A stretch of DNA of 64,000 bases from Microtetraspora fusca (GTDB taxonomy: Bacteria > Actinomycetota > Actinomycetes > Streptosporangiales > Streptosporangiaceae), in the NCBI RefSeq assembly GCF_001570365.1, contig NZ_BBYK01000069.1, positions 1 to 64,000 on the forward strand. Reading direction: 5' to 3'. The notes beneath the pieces were generated by a model. It saw only the letters and a program-made list of their open reading frames with translations, was not told where the DNA came from and ran no database searches. The position numbers and the translations under genes are program-made. This document shows, piece by piece, positions 52,775-60,705 of the stretch (positions are counted from its first letter, which is position 1; each line of letters starts with the position of its first letter).

Positions 52775-54103
52775 ATGAGTTCAAACGTCGCGACCACCCA
52801 GAGCACCGTCACACCCCGCACCTGGCGCAAGGTCGGCATCCGGATCATCCCGCTGGTCGGCCTCGCCTACGTGGCGAGCTACATCGACCGCGCCAACGTC
52901 GGCTACATCGCTGCCCCCATGTCGCGTGACATGCACCTCAGCAGCAGCCAGATCGGCCTCGCCGCCGGACTGTTCTTCGTCGGCTACGTCCTGTTCGAAG
53001 TGCCGAGCAACATGATGCTGAGCCGGTTCGGTGCACGGAAATGGATCGCCCGGATCATGATCACGTGGGGACTGGTCACGGCGGCGACCGCGGCCGTGAA
53101 CTCCCCGACCACCCTGTTCATCGCGCGGCTCCTGCTCGGGTTCGCCGAAGCCGGTCTGGCCGCCGGGATCCTGCTCTACCTGACGTTCTGGTTCCCGCGC
53201 CGGCAGCGTTCCTGGGCGCTGTCGACCTTCATCATGATGATCCCACTGTCCTCGATCGTCGGCTCTCCTCTGGCCGCCGCGCTGCTCGAGTGGGGCCAGA
53301 GACTGTTCGGTATCGCAGGCTGGCGGGCGCTGTTCCTCGTCGAGGGCGTCTTGACGGTCGTCGTCAGCATCCTGATCTTCTTCTTCCTGCCCAACCGCCC
53401 GAGAGACGCGCGCTGGCTCGACGACGAGGAGAAGGCCGCCATCGAGAACATCCTTGCCGCCGAGGCCGCCGAACAGCGCGCCCACGGGGCACTGACCGGC
53501 CTGCGCCAGGCGTTGACCAGCGGCCGGGTCTGGGCGATGGCCGTGACGTGGTTCGCGATCGCGTTCGGGCTCTATCCGCTGCAGTTCTTCCTGCCCACGA
53601 TGATCAGGTCCATCTCGCACAGCATCGGTAACGCCGCCGACGTCAGCAGCGTGCTGCTGTCCGCGATCCCCTACGCGGTGGCTCTGGTCGCCCTGCTCAC
53701 CTGGGCTCGCTTCGCCGCGCGCCGGACGGCGGTCACGGCCACGGTCGTGCCGATGGCCCTCGGGGTGGTGGGGCTGCTCCTGGCGACCTTCACCAGCAGC
53801 GGCACGCTGTTCGTGCTCGCGGTCTGCCTGAGTGTCTCCGGGATCATCACCGCGATGCCTCAGTTCTGGCGGATACCGGCGATCGGCCTGACCGAAGCGG
53901 CCGCCGCCTCCGGCATCGCTCTGATCAACTCTGTCAGTAATATCAGCGGATTCATCGGTCCCTACTTCACCGGGACCATCGCGTCCGCGACCGGCAGCTT
54001 CACCTACGCGCTGCTGGCCATCGCAATCATCATGGCCGCCGGACTGGCTGTCCTGCTCACCGCGGGGCGCCGGATGGAGCGGCTGGACTGGAGCATCTCA
54101 TGA
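52775..54103 (+). CDS. MFS transporter, anion:cation symporter (ACS) type
   Basis: 442 residues, 12 predicted membrane helices. The N-terminal signature GLAYVASYIDRANVGYIAAP with GYVLFEVPSNMMLSRFGARK and helix-5 region AGLAAGILLYLTFWFPRRQR is that of the ACS family, which imports organic anions such as hexuronates, tartrate, phthalate and allantoate. As the only carrier of the operon it should bring in the substrate of the HyuAB route. Its stop overlaps the ATG of the next gene. Confidence 0.88.
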   Translation: MSSNVATTQSTVTPRTWRKVGIRIIPLVGLAYVASYIDRANVGYIAAPMSRDMHLSSSQIGLAAGLFFVGYVLFEVPSNMMLSRFGARKWIARIMITWGLVTAATAAVNSPTTLFIARLLLGFAEAGLAAGILLYLTFWFPRRQRSWALSTFIMMIPLSSIVGSPLAAALLEWGQRLFGIAGWRALFLVEGVLTVVVSILIFFFLPNRPRDARWLDDEEKAAIENILAAEAAEQRAHGALTGLRQALTSGRVWAMAVTWFAIAFGLYPLQFFLPTMIRSISHSIGNAADVSSVLLSAIPYAVALVALLTWARFAARRTAVTATVVPMALGVVGLLLATFTSSGTLFVLAVCLSVSGIITAMPQFWRIPAIGLTEAAAASGIALINSVSNISGFIGPYFTGTIASATGSFTYALLAIAIIMAAGLAVLLTAGRRMERLDWSIS

Positions 54104-54654
54104 CCACCGCACTGATCATCGGCGACGTCCAACGGGGCATCACGGGCAGCTACCCGTTCGCCAGGCAAGTCGTGCCGCCGCTCACCGAACTGCTCCCGCG
54201 CGCCCGCGCGGCCGGTGCGCTTGTTGTGTTCGTCCACTTCGCCTTTCGGGGCAACGGGGCCGACCTGCTGCCGGACAACGCGTTGTACCGGTCGTTCTAC
54301 GACGCCGGGGACGCCTTCCACGAGGGATCGGCCGGAACCGAGATCGATCTGCCGGTCGCCGACGAGGACGTCATCGTGCTGAAGCGCCGCGCCAGCGCGT
54401 TCGCCGGCACGGATCTCGACCTCGTGCTCCGTGCCCGCGGCGTCGACACGATCGCGATCGCCGGAGTCGCGACCAGTGCGATGGTGACCGCGACGTGCTA
54501 CGACGCGGCGGACCGTGGCTACCACGTGACCGTGCTGCGCGACGGTTGCGCCGACGGGGATCCGGCGATGCACGACTTCTTCATGGACACCGTCTTCCCC
54601 AGCCGGGGATTCGAGGTCGTGCCCTGCGCCGGGTGGCATGGAGGAAAAGCGTGA
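54100..54654 (+). CDS. Isochorismatase-fold (cysteine hydrolase-like) protein without the Cys
   Basis: 184 residues. Family motifs: LIIGDVQRG (Asp 9), VLKRRASAFAGTDLDLVLRA (Lys 95) and the cis-peptide region GVATSAMVTATCYDAADRGY. At the place of the nucleophilic Cys in amidases of this fold (TNxCV) there is Met 128, so it is not a standard N-carbamoylsarcosine or ureidoacrylate amidase. True isochorismatases also lack Cys there and cleave vinyl ethers by acid catalysis. Full length; both ends overlap neighbours by four bases. Its step in the pathway is uncertain. Confidence 0.8.
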   Translation: MTTALIIGDVQRGITGSYPFARQVVPPLTELLPRARAAGALVVFVHFAFRGNGADLLPDNALYRSFYDAGDAFHEGSAGTEIDLPVADEDVIVLKRRASAFAGTDLDLVLRARGVDTIAIAGVATSAMVTATCYDAADRGYHVTVLRDGCADGDPAMHDFFMDTVFPSRGFEVVPCAGWHGGKA

Positions 54655-55835
54655 ACGCCGCGTTGCTGGACCGGCTCCGGACGGAGCTCGACGAACGCCG
54701 GATGACCTCTGGGCTTCGCCGCGACCTCGTGGTCTCGGGCGCCCAGGGGACGACGCTCGGCGTGGACGGCGAGACGCTCGTGAACTTCGCCTCCAACGAC
54801 TACCTCGGGCTCGCCGGTGATCCGGAGGTCCTCGATTCGGCGCGGCGGGCGCTGCGCGACATGGGGCTCGGGGTCGCAGCGGGACGCGTGCTCTGCGGCA
54901 CGCGGGCGATCCACGGCGAGCTCGAGGCGGGCATCGCCGAGCTGGTCGGAGCCGAGGACGCCGTGCTCTACAACTCGTGCTTCGATGCGAACCTCGGCGT
55001 CTTCGACGCCCTGCTCGGCCCGGACGACGTAGTCCTCAGCGACGCGCTCAATCACGCCAGCCTGATCGACGGCATCCGCCTGACGCGGGCCCGGCGGCGC
55101 GTGTTCGCTCACGCCGACCTCGACGAACTCGAGCGCCGCCTCGCCGAGTGCCCGGAGGCGCGCCACCGGCTCATCGTCACCGACGGCGTCTTCAGCATGG
55201 ACGGCGACGTCGCCGCGCTGCCCCAGCTCTCCGCGCTGGCGGAGCGCTACGACGCGGCGCTCATGGTCGACGACTCGCACGCCACGGGTGTGCTGGGCGC
55301 GACCGGCGCGGGCACCGCCGAGCACTGCGGACTGGAGGGCCGCGTCGACGTGCTGACGGGGACGCTCGGCAAGGCGCTGGGCGGCGGGGCCGGGGGTTTC
55401 GTCGCCGGCTCCCGTGCGGTCGTGGAGACGCTGCGCCAGGTCTCGCGTCCCTATATCTTCACCAACGCGATGGCTCCCCCGCTGGCCATGGCCGCGCTGG
55501 CGGCGATCCGCATCGCGCGGGGGCGTCCCGAGCTGCGGGAGCGCCTGGCCGCCAACACCGCCTGGCTCCGTGGGGCGTTGCGCGACCTCGGCTACGAGGT
55601 GCTGCCGGGGGAACACCCGATCACCCCCGTGATGCTGCGCGGCGGCACGCTGGCCCGTGACGTGGCGGCGGCGCTCCGCCGCGAGGGCGTCCTCGTCTTC
55701 GCGCTTTCGTATCCGGTCGTCCCGGCCGGAGAGGAGCGGATCCGGGTGCAGGTCTCGGCGTCGCACACGGCCGACCAGCTCGAACTCGCGGCAGCCGCCT
55801 TCGGTCGCGCGCGCGCCGTCCTGGCCGGCTCATGA
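54651..55835 (+). CDS. Kbl-like glycine C-acetyltransferase / alpha-oxoamine synthase
   Basis: 394 residues, PLP-dependent alpha-oxoamine synthase. It follows 2-amino-3-ketobutyrate CoA ligase throughout: NFASNDYLGLAGDPEVLDSA, RVLCGTRAIHGELEAGIAEL, YNSCFDANLGVFDALLGPDD, SDALNHASLIDGIRLTRARR, TDGVFSMDGD, and the PLP lysine in TGTLGKALGGGAGGF. It would cleave a 2-amino-3-oxo acid with CoA to glycine plus an acyl-CoA, or run in reverse. The nearby SDR, not a classical Tdh, could make the oxo acid. The GTG overlaps the previous stop. A BioF-type role cannot be excluded but is less like the sequence. Confidence 0.85.
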   Translation: MNAALLDRLRTELDERRMTSGLRRDLVVSGAQGTTLGVDGETLVNFASNDYLGLAGDPEVLDSARRALRDMGLGVAAGRVLCGTRAIHGELEAGIAELVGAEDAVLYNSCFDANLGVFDALLGPDDVVLSDALNHASLIDGIRLTRARRRVFAHADLDELERRLAECPEARHRLIVTDGVFSMDGDVAALPQLSALAERYDAALMVDDSHATGVLGATGAGTAEHCGLEGRVDVLTGTLGKALGGGAGGFVAGSRAVVETLRQVSRPYIFTNAMAPPLAMAALAAIRIARGRPELRERLAANTAWLRGALRDLGYEVLPGEHPITPVMLRGGTLARDVAAALRREGVLVFALSYPVVPAGEERIRVQVSASHTADQLELAAAAFGRARAVLAGS

Positions 55836-56626
55836 CCGCCGCCGAGGAGCTCCGGGCGCCCACCAGTGCCGACAGTCGCGAACTCGAGGGCCGGGTCGCG
55901 ATCGTGACCGGCGGCGCGAGCGGCATGGGCCTGGCGGCCGCGCACGCCCTGGCCCGCCGCGGAGCGACCGTCGCGGTGTTCGATCTCGCCGCGCCCGACC
56001 CCAGCGAGCTGGCGTCGACGCTGGCGGTGGCGGCGGACCGCGTCCGGTCGGTCGCGGTGGACGTCACGGACGGCGACCAGGTCCACCGTGCGTTCGCCTC
56101 ACTGCTGGCGGAGCGATCGCGGCTCGACATCCTGGTCAACGCGGCGGGCATCGCACCGCCGACCGCGTTCGAGGACATCAGCGAGGCCGAGTGGAACCGC
56201 GTGCTCGCGGTCAACGTGCACGGGACGTTCCTGTGCTGTCAACAAGGGCTTCCCGCGATGCGCGGCGGCCGCTGGGGCCGCATCGTCAACTTCTCCTCTA
56301 CCGCCGGCAAGACCATCAGCACCGCCGGTGGCGCTCATTACACGACGGCGAAGCACGGCGTCCTCGGACTCACCCGGCACCTGGCGAAGGCCTACGGACC
56401 CGACGGGGTCACGGTGAACGCCGTCTGCCCGGGCCTCATCGACACGCCGATGGCCCGCGCCCTGCTGCCCGAAGAGGCGCTCGAGCGCGCCACCCGGTCG
56501 TTCCCGGTGCCCCGCGTCGGGCAGCCCTGGGAGGTCGCCGAACTCGTCGCGTTCCTCGCCTCCGACCGCGCGGCGTACATCACGGGTGCGGCCATCGACA
56601 TCAACGGCGGCGACCTGATCGTCTGA
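55832..56626 (+). CDS. SDR family oxidoreductase
   Basis: 264 residues of the classical short-chain dehydrogenase type: [20 protein letters not shown] (NAD(P) site), [20 protein letters not shown] (NAAG), catalytic Ser in [13 protein letters not shown] (Tyr and Lys), and [17 protein letters not shown]. FabG-like in sequence, so it oxidises or reduces a hydroxyl-oxo pair, most likely at C3 of an acid or amino acid given the neighbouring Kbl-like enzyme. ATGA overlap with the preceding gene; 79 bases separate it from the mmsA-like gene. Confidence 0.88.
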   Translation: MTAAEELRAPTSADSRELEGRVAIVTGGASGMGLAAAHALARRGATVAVFDLAAPDPSELASTLAVAADRVRSVAVDVTDGDQVHRAFASLLAERSRLDILVNAAGIAPPTAFEDISEAEWNRVLAVNVHGTFLCCQQGLPAMRGGRWGRIVNFSSTAGKTISTAGGAHYTTAKHGVLGLTRHLAKAYGPDGVTVNAVCPGLIDTPMARALLPEEALERATRSFPVPRVGQPWEVAELVAFLASDRAAYITGAAIDINGGDLIV

Positions 56627-56705
56627 TGCGACAGCACGCGGGCCAGGCACGCGAGACACAGCCGGCAGACCTACCGAGCACCCCGACGAGAAAGGTGAGC
56701 TCTCT

Positions 56706-58220
56706 GTGAGCACAGGGATAGTCAGGACGGTCCAGCACCGAATCGGCGGCCGCGAGACCGTCGGCGAGTCGAGCCGCACCGCCCCGGTGTGGAACCCCGC
56801 GACCGGCGAGCGCCAGGCCGACGTGCTGCTGGCCGAGCCCGCAGACATCGACGCCGCGGTGCAAGCGGCGCGCGCCGCCCTGCCGGGCTGGGCCGACACC
56901 TCCGTCATGCGCCGGTCGCGGTTGATGTTCGCCTTCCGCAATCTCGTCGAGAAGCACCTCGACGACCTCGCGCGGATCGTCTCCGCCGAGCACGGCAAGG
57001 TCCTCGAGGACGCCAAAGGCGAGCTCATCCGCGGCCTGGAGGTGATCGACTTCGCCTGCGGCATCCCGCACCTCCTGAAGGGTGAGTACTCCGACCAGGT
57101 CTCGACCGACGTCGACCTCTTCTCGTTTCGCCAGCCACTCGGCGTCTGCGCCGGGATCACGCCGTTCAACTTCCCCGCGATGGTCCCGATGTGGATGCAC
57201 CCGATCGCGATCGCGACCGGCAACACGTTCGTGCTCAAGCCCTCCGAGCGCGACCCGTCGGCGTCCAACTTCGTCGCCGAGCTCTACGCCGAAGCGGGCC
57301 TGCCCGACGGCGTCTTCAACGTCGTCCACGGCGACAAGGTCGCGGTCGACGCGATCCTCGACCACCCGGACATCGCAGCGGTGTCGTTCGTCGGCTCGAC
57401 GCCGATCGCGCGGTACGTACACGAGCGCGCGACCGCCGGCGGCAAGCGCGTGCAGGCGCTCGGTGGCGCCAAGAACCACGCCGTCGTGCTGCCCGACGCC
57501 GACCTCGACTACGCCGCCGACCATCTGATCGCGGCCGCGTACGGCTCGGCGGGCCAGCGCTGTATGGCGATCTCGGTCGCCGTCGCGGTCGGCGACGTGG
57601 CCGAGCCGCTCGTCGAGCTCGTGCGCGACAAGGCGCAGGCGATCAAGGTCGGGCCAGGACTGGAGGCCGGGTCCGAGATGGGCCCGGTCGTGTCGCCGGA
57701 GGCGCTCGAGCGGATCAGGGGTTACATCGGCTCCGGCATCGACGCGGGCGCCGAACTCGTGGTCGACGGGCGCGGACTCGACGTCCAGGGCGACGGATTC
57801 TTCGTCGGCCCGACGTTGTTCGACCACGTCACGCCCGAGATGGACATCTACCGCGACGAGATCTTCGGCCCCCTGCTCGTCGTCGTGCGCGTCAATTCGC
57901 TCGAGGAGGCGATCGACCTCATCAACGACAACAACTGGGCCAACGGCACAGCGATCTTCACCGCCAGCGGCCAGGCGGCCCGCCTCTTCCAGCGCTCCGT
58001 GCAGGTCGGGATGATCGGCGTCAACGTCCCGATCCCGGTGCCCATGGCCTTCTACTCGTTCGGCGGCTGGAAGCAGTCACTGTTCGGCGCCCATCACATC
58101 CACGGCCCCGAGGGCGTCGCGTTCTACACGCGCGCGAAGGCCGTCACCAGCCGCTGGCCCGAGGAGACGAAGGACGGCCCGCACCACCGCAGCCACCTCC
58201 ACTTCCCAACGGCGGTCTGA
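56706..58220 (+). CDS. mmsA: CoA-acylating methylmalonate-semialdehyde dehydrogenase
   Basis: 504 residues. The sequence follows Mms[79 protein letters not shown], catalytic Cys 286 in [11 protein letters not shown], and [20 protein letters not shown]. Members oxidise malonate or methylmalonate semialdehyde with CoA and NAD to acetyl- or propionyl-CoA. The GTG start has AAAGGTGAG seven bases upstream. It is the last gene of the operon and is followed by a 20-bp perfect hairpin. It provides the likely exit of the pathway into central metabolism. Confidence 0.92.
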   Translation: MSTGIVRTVQHRIGGRETVGESSRTAPVWNPATGERQADVLLAEPADIDAAVQAARAALPGWADTSVMRRSRLMFAFRNLVEKHLDDLARIVSAEHGKVLEDAKGELIRGLEVIDFACGIPHLLKGEYSDQVSTDVDLFSFRQPLGVCAGITPFNFPAMVPMWMHPIAIATGNTFVLKPSERDPSASNFVAELYAEAGLPDGVFNVVHGDKVAVDAILDHPDIAAVSFVGSTPIARYVHERATAGGKRVQALGGAKNHAVVLPDADLDYAADHLIAAAYGSAGQRCMAISVAVAVGDVAEPLVELVRDKAQAIKVGPGLEAGSEMGPVVSPEALERIRGYIGSGIDAGAELVVDGRGLDVQGDGFFVGPTLFDHVTPEMDIYRDEIFGPLLVVVRVNSLEEAIDLINDNNWANGTAIFTASGQAARLFQRSVQVGMIGVNVPIPVPMAFYSFGGWKQSLFGAHHIHGPEGVAFYTRAKAVTSRWPEETKDGPHHRSHLHFPTAV

Positions 58221-58279
58221 CCGGACGACCAGGCCCCCGGATCGGCATCGCGCCGGGCCCCGGGGGCCTGGTCGTCCGG
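58221..58279. terminator. 20-bp perfect hairpin between convergent mmsA and gntR
   Basis: CCGGACGACCAGGCCCCCGG and CCGGGGGCCTGGTCGTCCGG pair completely with a 19-base loop. It begins right after the mmsA stop and faces the 3' end of the GntR gene 40 bases away, so it can terminate both transcripts. No T-tract, as usual in GC-rich actinobacteria. Confidence 0.75.
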
Positions 58280-58319
58280 CGGCCCCACAGCGGACGTCGC
58301 CGATCTGATGCCCGCGGCA

Positions 58320-59093
58320 CTAGGCCGGCGGGAGCGACGGCGCCGGCAGCTCAATGTGCGCCCTGCTCACGGACGTACTCTTCGCCAGAACCTGAAGCAC
58401 GTCGCGACGCACGCGCTCGCACCGCGCGCGCATCGCGTCCTGGGCACCGTCAGCATCCCCCGCGCGCAGTTGCTCGAAGATGGCCTCCAGTTCTCCGGGC
58501 GGGCTCGCGATGCCGGGATCGATCAACGCGGCCATCCGCAGGACACGCTCCAGCTCGTCGAGCACGTCGACGATCGCCTTGCCGAGACGGCTGTTGCCGC
58601 TGAAGTTGGCGATGATGCCCTCGAACTCGATCCCGGCCTGAAGCGACTCCTCTTGTTCCACTTCGCCCGCCGCGAGTGCGAAGGGCACCTTGGACAGCAC
58701 TTCGAGCCGCTCGAGCGCCGGCGCCGCGACGCCCAGGCGCGCCGCGGCGCCGGCGGCCTCACCGGACAGCAGCGACCGCAAGGCACAGAGATCGTCGGTG
58801 TCCTGGAGCGTGATCGGGCTGACGACGTAGCCCGCGCGCGGAAGCGCGGTCACGAGCCCGTCGCGCCTCAACCGCGCGAGCGCCTCGCGCACCGGCGTCT
58901 TGCTGGTGCGCCATTGCTGCGCGAGCGACGTCTCAGTGAAGCTGCTGCCGGGCGGTAGCGTCAGGTCGATGATCTGGCGCCTGATCGCCCGGTAGGCCTG
59001 GCTCGTGCGGTCGAGGCCGGTCTCGTCCCTGCCGACCAACAGCAGCGCGGGGATATGCGGCGTTCCGGTGACCACGCTATGGATATCTGACAC
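58320..59093 (-). CDS. GntR family regulator, FCD subfamily
   Basis: 257 residues. Winged helix (about 28-95): RTSQAYRAIRRQIIDLTLPP, ETSLAQQWRTSKTPVREALA, RDGLVTALPRAGYVVSPI. The FCD ligand domain (100-235) has the helical pattern with LRSLLSGEAAGAAARLG and NSRLGKAIVDVLDELERVL. It ends convergently with the catabolic operon and starts divergently from the aminotransferase. Sites in its promoter and before hyuA share a half-site, so it is the probable repressor of the whole cluster. The GTG at VSDIHSV is the start; the ribosome site is weak. Confidence 0.88.
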   Translation of the reverse strand: MSDIHSVVTGTPHIPALLLVGRDETGLDRTSQAYRAIRRQIIDLTLPPGSSFTETSLAQQWRTSKTPVREALARLRRDGLVTALPRAGYVVSPITLQDTDDLCALRSLLSGEAAGAAARLGVAAPALERLEVLSKVPFALAAGEVEQEESLQAGIEFEGIIANFSGNSRLGKAIVDVLDELERVLRMAALIDPGIASPPGELEAIFEQLRAGDADGAQDAMRARCERVRRDVLQVLAKSTSVSRAHIELPAPSLPPA

Positions 59094-59103
59094 CTCGTCA
59101 GGA

Positions 59104-59124
59104 TACCAACGCGAATCGTTGATA
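59104..59124. promoter_or_regulatory. GntR operator candidate, site 1
   Basis: TACCAACG, five bases, CGTTGATA: an inverted repeat matching at 7 of 8 positions, 11 bases upstream of the GntR gene. The half-site GTTGATA recurs at the second site nearer the aminotransferase. Position fits autoregulation. Confidence 0.5.
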
Positions 59125-59172
59125 CAGCAGGAACGGCTGATCGAGAGCAGCTAGAGATATTTTATCATTGCC

Positions 59173-59186
59173 GTTGATATCTCAAC
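59173..59186 (+). promoter_or_regulatory. GntR operator candidate, site 2
   Basis: GTTGA, TATC, TCAAC is a perfect 5-bp inverted repeat 17 bases before the aminotransferase ATG. Its TGATATCTCAAC core matches the hyuA promoter element at 11 of 12 bases. An outer GAGATAT/ATATCTC repeat also spans back to 59154. Confidence 0.5.
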
Positions 59187-59202
59187 ATGCCATGCTTTCT
59201 CT

Positions 59203-60375
59203 ATGCAGCGATGCACCTCGAACTCTTGGGCCCTCCCCGCCGCGAGCGACCTCCCGGCTCTGGGCGCGATGAACACGCGCGACCGCGCGGCGCGGAGCGC
59301 CCGCGACGGCGTACGCGTCCTTCCGCTCGTGGGCGCCCCGATCCTTCCCATGCCCGAGCACGTGAGGCGGGCGGTCGCACAGGCGATGGACCAGCCCGAC
59401 CCGCGTGACACCCGCGGCCTCCCTGAACTCCGAGCCGCGATCGCGGCCGAACTGGAGCGCGAGCACGGCCTGCGCATCGATCCCGAGCGTCGTCTCCTGA
59501 TCACCCACGGAGCGATGCACGGCCTCTCCCTCGTGCTGCGCACGGTGCTCGCTCCCGGCGACGAGGTGATCGTGCCGACGCCCACCTACTTCTTCGACGG
59601 TGCCATCCGCGAGGCCGGCGCGACGCCCGCCTACGTCCCGTCCCGCGAGTGCGATGGCTGGGCACTCGACCTCGCCGGCATGGAGGCCGCTGTCACATCC
59701 CGCAGCCGCGCCATACTCCTGTGCAACCCGAACAACCCGACGGGCTACCTGCCCGACGCCGCGACCGTCGCGGCCGTGGTGGACATCGCCGCGCGTCACG
59801 GCCTACTCGTCATCTCCGACGACTCATGGCAGCACTTCACGTTCGACGGCCGTCAGTACCACCCGGTGGAGGCCCTTGCCGATCGCTGGCCGCACCTGGT
59901 CACCGTCACCAGTCTCAGCAAGTACTACGCGCTCGCGAGCTGGCGGCTCGGCTACGTCCTGGCGCCGCCGCCGATCCTCGACGCGCTCGAACGCCGTTTC
60001 CAGTGGGAGGCGGTGTGCTGCGGAGCGGTTCCGCAGCGGGCCGCGGTCGCCGCCCTCACCGGGCCTCGCGACTGGCTCGACCGGGCGCTTTCCACCTACC
60101 AGGCGAAGCGCGACCTCGTATGCGACGGCATCGCCGCGAGCGGCCTCCCCGAGCCCGTGCGGCCCGGGGCCGGCGCTTTCCTGCTCGTCGACTGCTCCCG
60201 CCTCGGCGACACACCGGCCGACATCGACCGCGTACTCCTGCGGAATGGCATCGCGACGGTACGCGGCGCCGACATGCACGCCCCCGACACGCATGTCCGC
60301 CTCACGTTCGGCTCGGACGAGCACCTGCTCGGCGAGCTGATCCGCGGCCTCGGGCAGGCCTGTCGAGAGTCCTAG
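59203..60375 (+). CDS. Class I/II PLP-dependent aminotransferase
   Basis: 390 residues. Fold type I marks: PDPRDTRGLPELRAAIAAEL, ITHGAMHGLSLVLRTVLAPG, ILLCNPNNPTGYLP, DDSWQHFTFDG, PLP lysine in TVTSLSKYYALASWRLGYV. The first 22 residues (MQRCTSNSWALP) are not conserved-like; the ATG at MNTRDRAARS is an equal candidate start, and neither has a ribosome site. Divergent from the GntR regulator and carrying its operator motif, so likely co-regulated with the hyuA operon, perhaps to remove the amino group of a pathway amino acid. Confidence 0.87.
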   Translation: MQRCTSNSWALPAASDLPALGAMNTRDRAARSARDGVRVLPLVGAPILPMPEHVRRAVAQAMDQPDPRDTRGLPELRAAIAAELEREHGLRIDPERRLLITHGAMHGLSLVLRTVLAPGDEVIVPTPTYFFDGAIREAGATPAYVPSRECDGWALDLAGMEAAVTSRSRAILLCNPNNPTGYLPDAATVAAVVDIAARHGLLVISDDSWQHFTFDGRQYHPVEALADRWPHLVTVTSLSKYYALASWRLGYVLAPPPILDALERRFQWEAVCCGAVPQRAAVAALTGPRDWLDRALSTYQAKRDLVCDGIAASGLPEPVRPGAGAFLLVDCSRLGDTPADIDRVLLRNGIATVRGADMHAPDTHVRLTFGSDEHLLGELIRGLGQACRES

Positions 60376-60407
60376 GGGGCCGCCCATGGACGACGTCGCC
60401 CCCGGCG

Positions 60408-60500
60408 CCCGGTCAACGGCGGTCGCCGGATCGGCGTGGACGTTGGCAGGACCTTCACCGACGTGGTCGCGCGCGACCGGGTTGGGTTGACCTCGTGGGT
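60408..60500 (+). pseudogene. N-terminal remnant of a second HyuA-like gene
   Basis: GGRRIGVDVGRTFTDVVARD is the start of a HyuA ATPase domain, with the first Gly-Gly changed to Gly-Arg, and it degenerates after about 30 codons. Near 60590 another frame has INMGGAEDPECVVP, possibly more of the same decayed gene. The rest of the 330-base gap between the aminotransferase and the nucleotidase holds nothing recognisable. Confidence 0.55.
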
Positions 60501-60705
60501 GCTGTTCGCGAGCTCCGGACCACTGGCCAAGGCGGTGATGGCGGTGGGCAGGTCCCCGGCCGCGGCCGGCGGGCCCACCGGGACATCAACATGGGCGGTG
60601 CTGAAGATCCCGAGTGCGTGGTGCCATGAGCGCGCGAGGGGCGGCGGCGCAGAACGTTTTCCACGCCACCGCCCCTGATCCGACTTGGACTACCGCATCA
60701 GCGGG

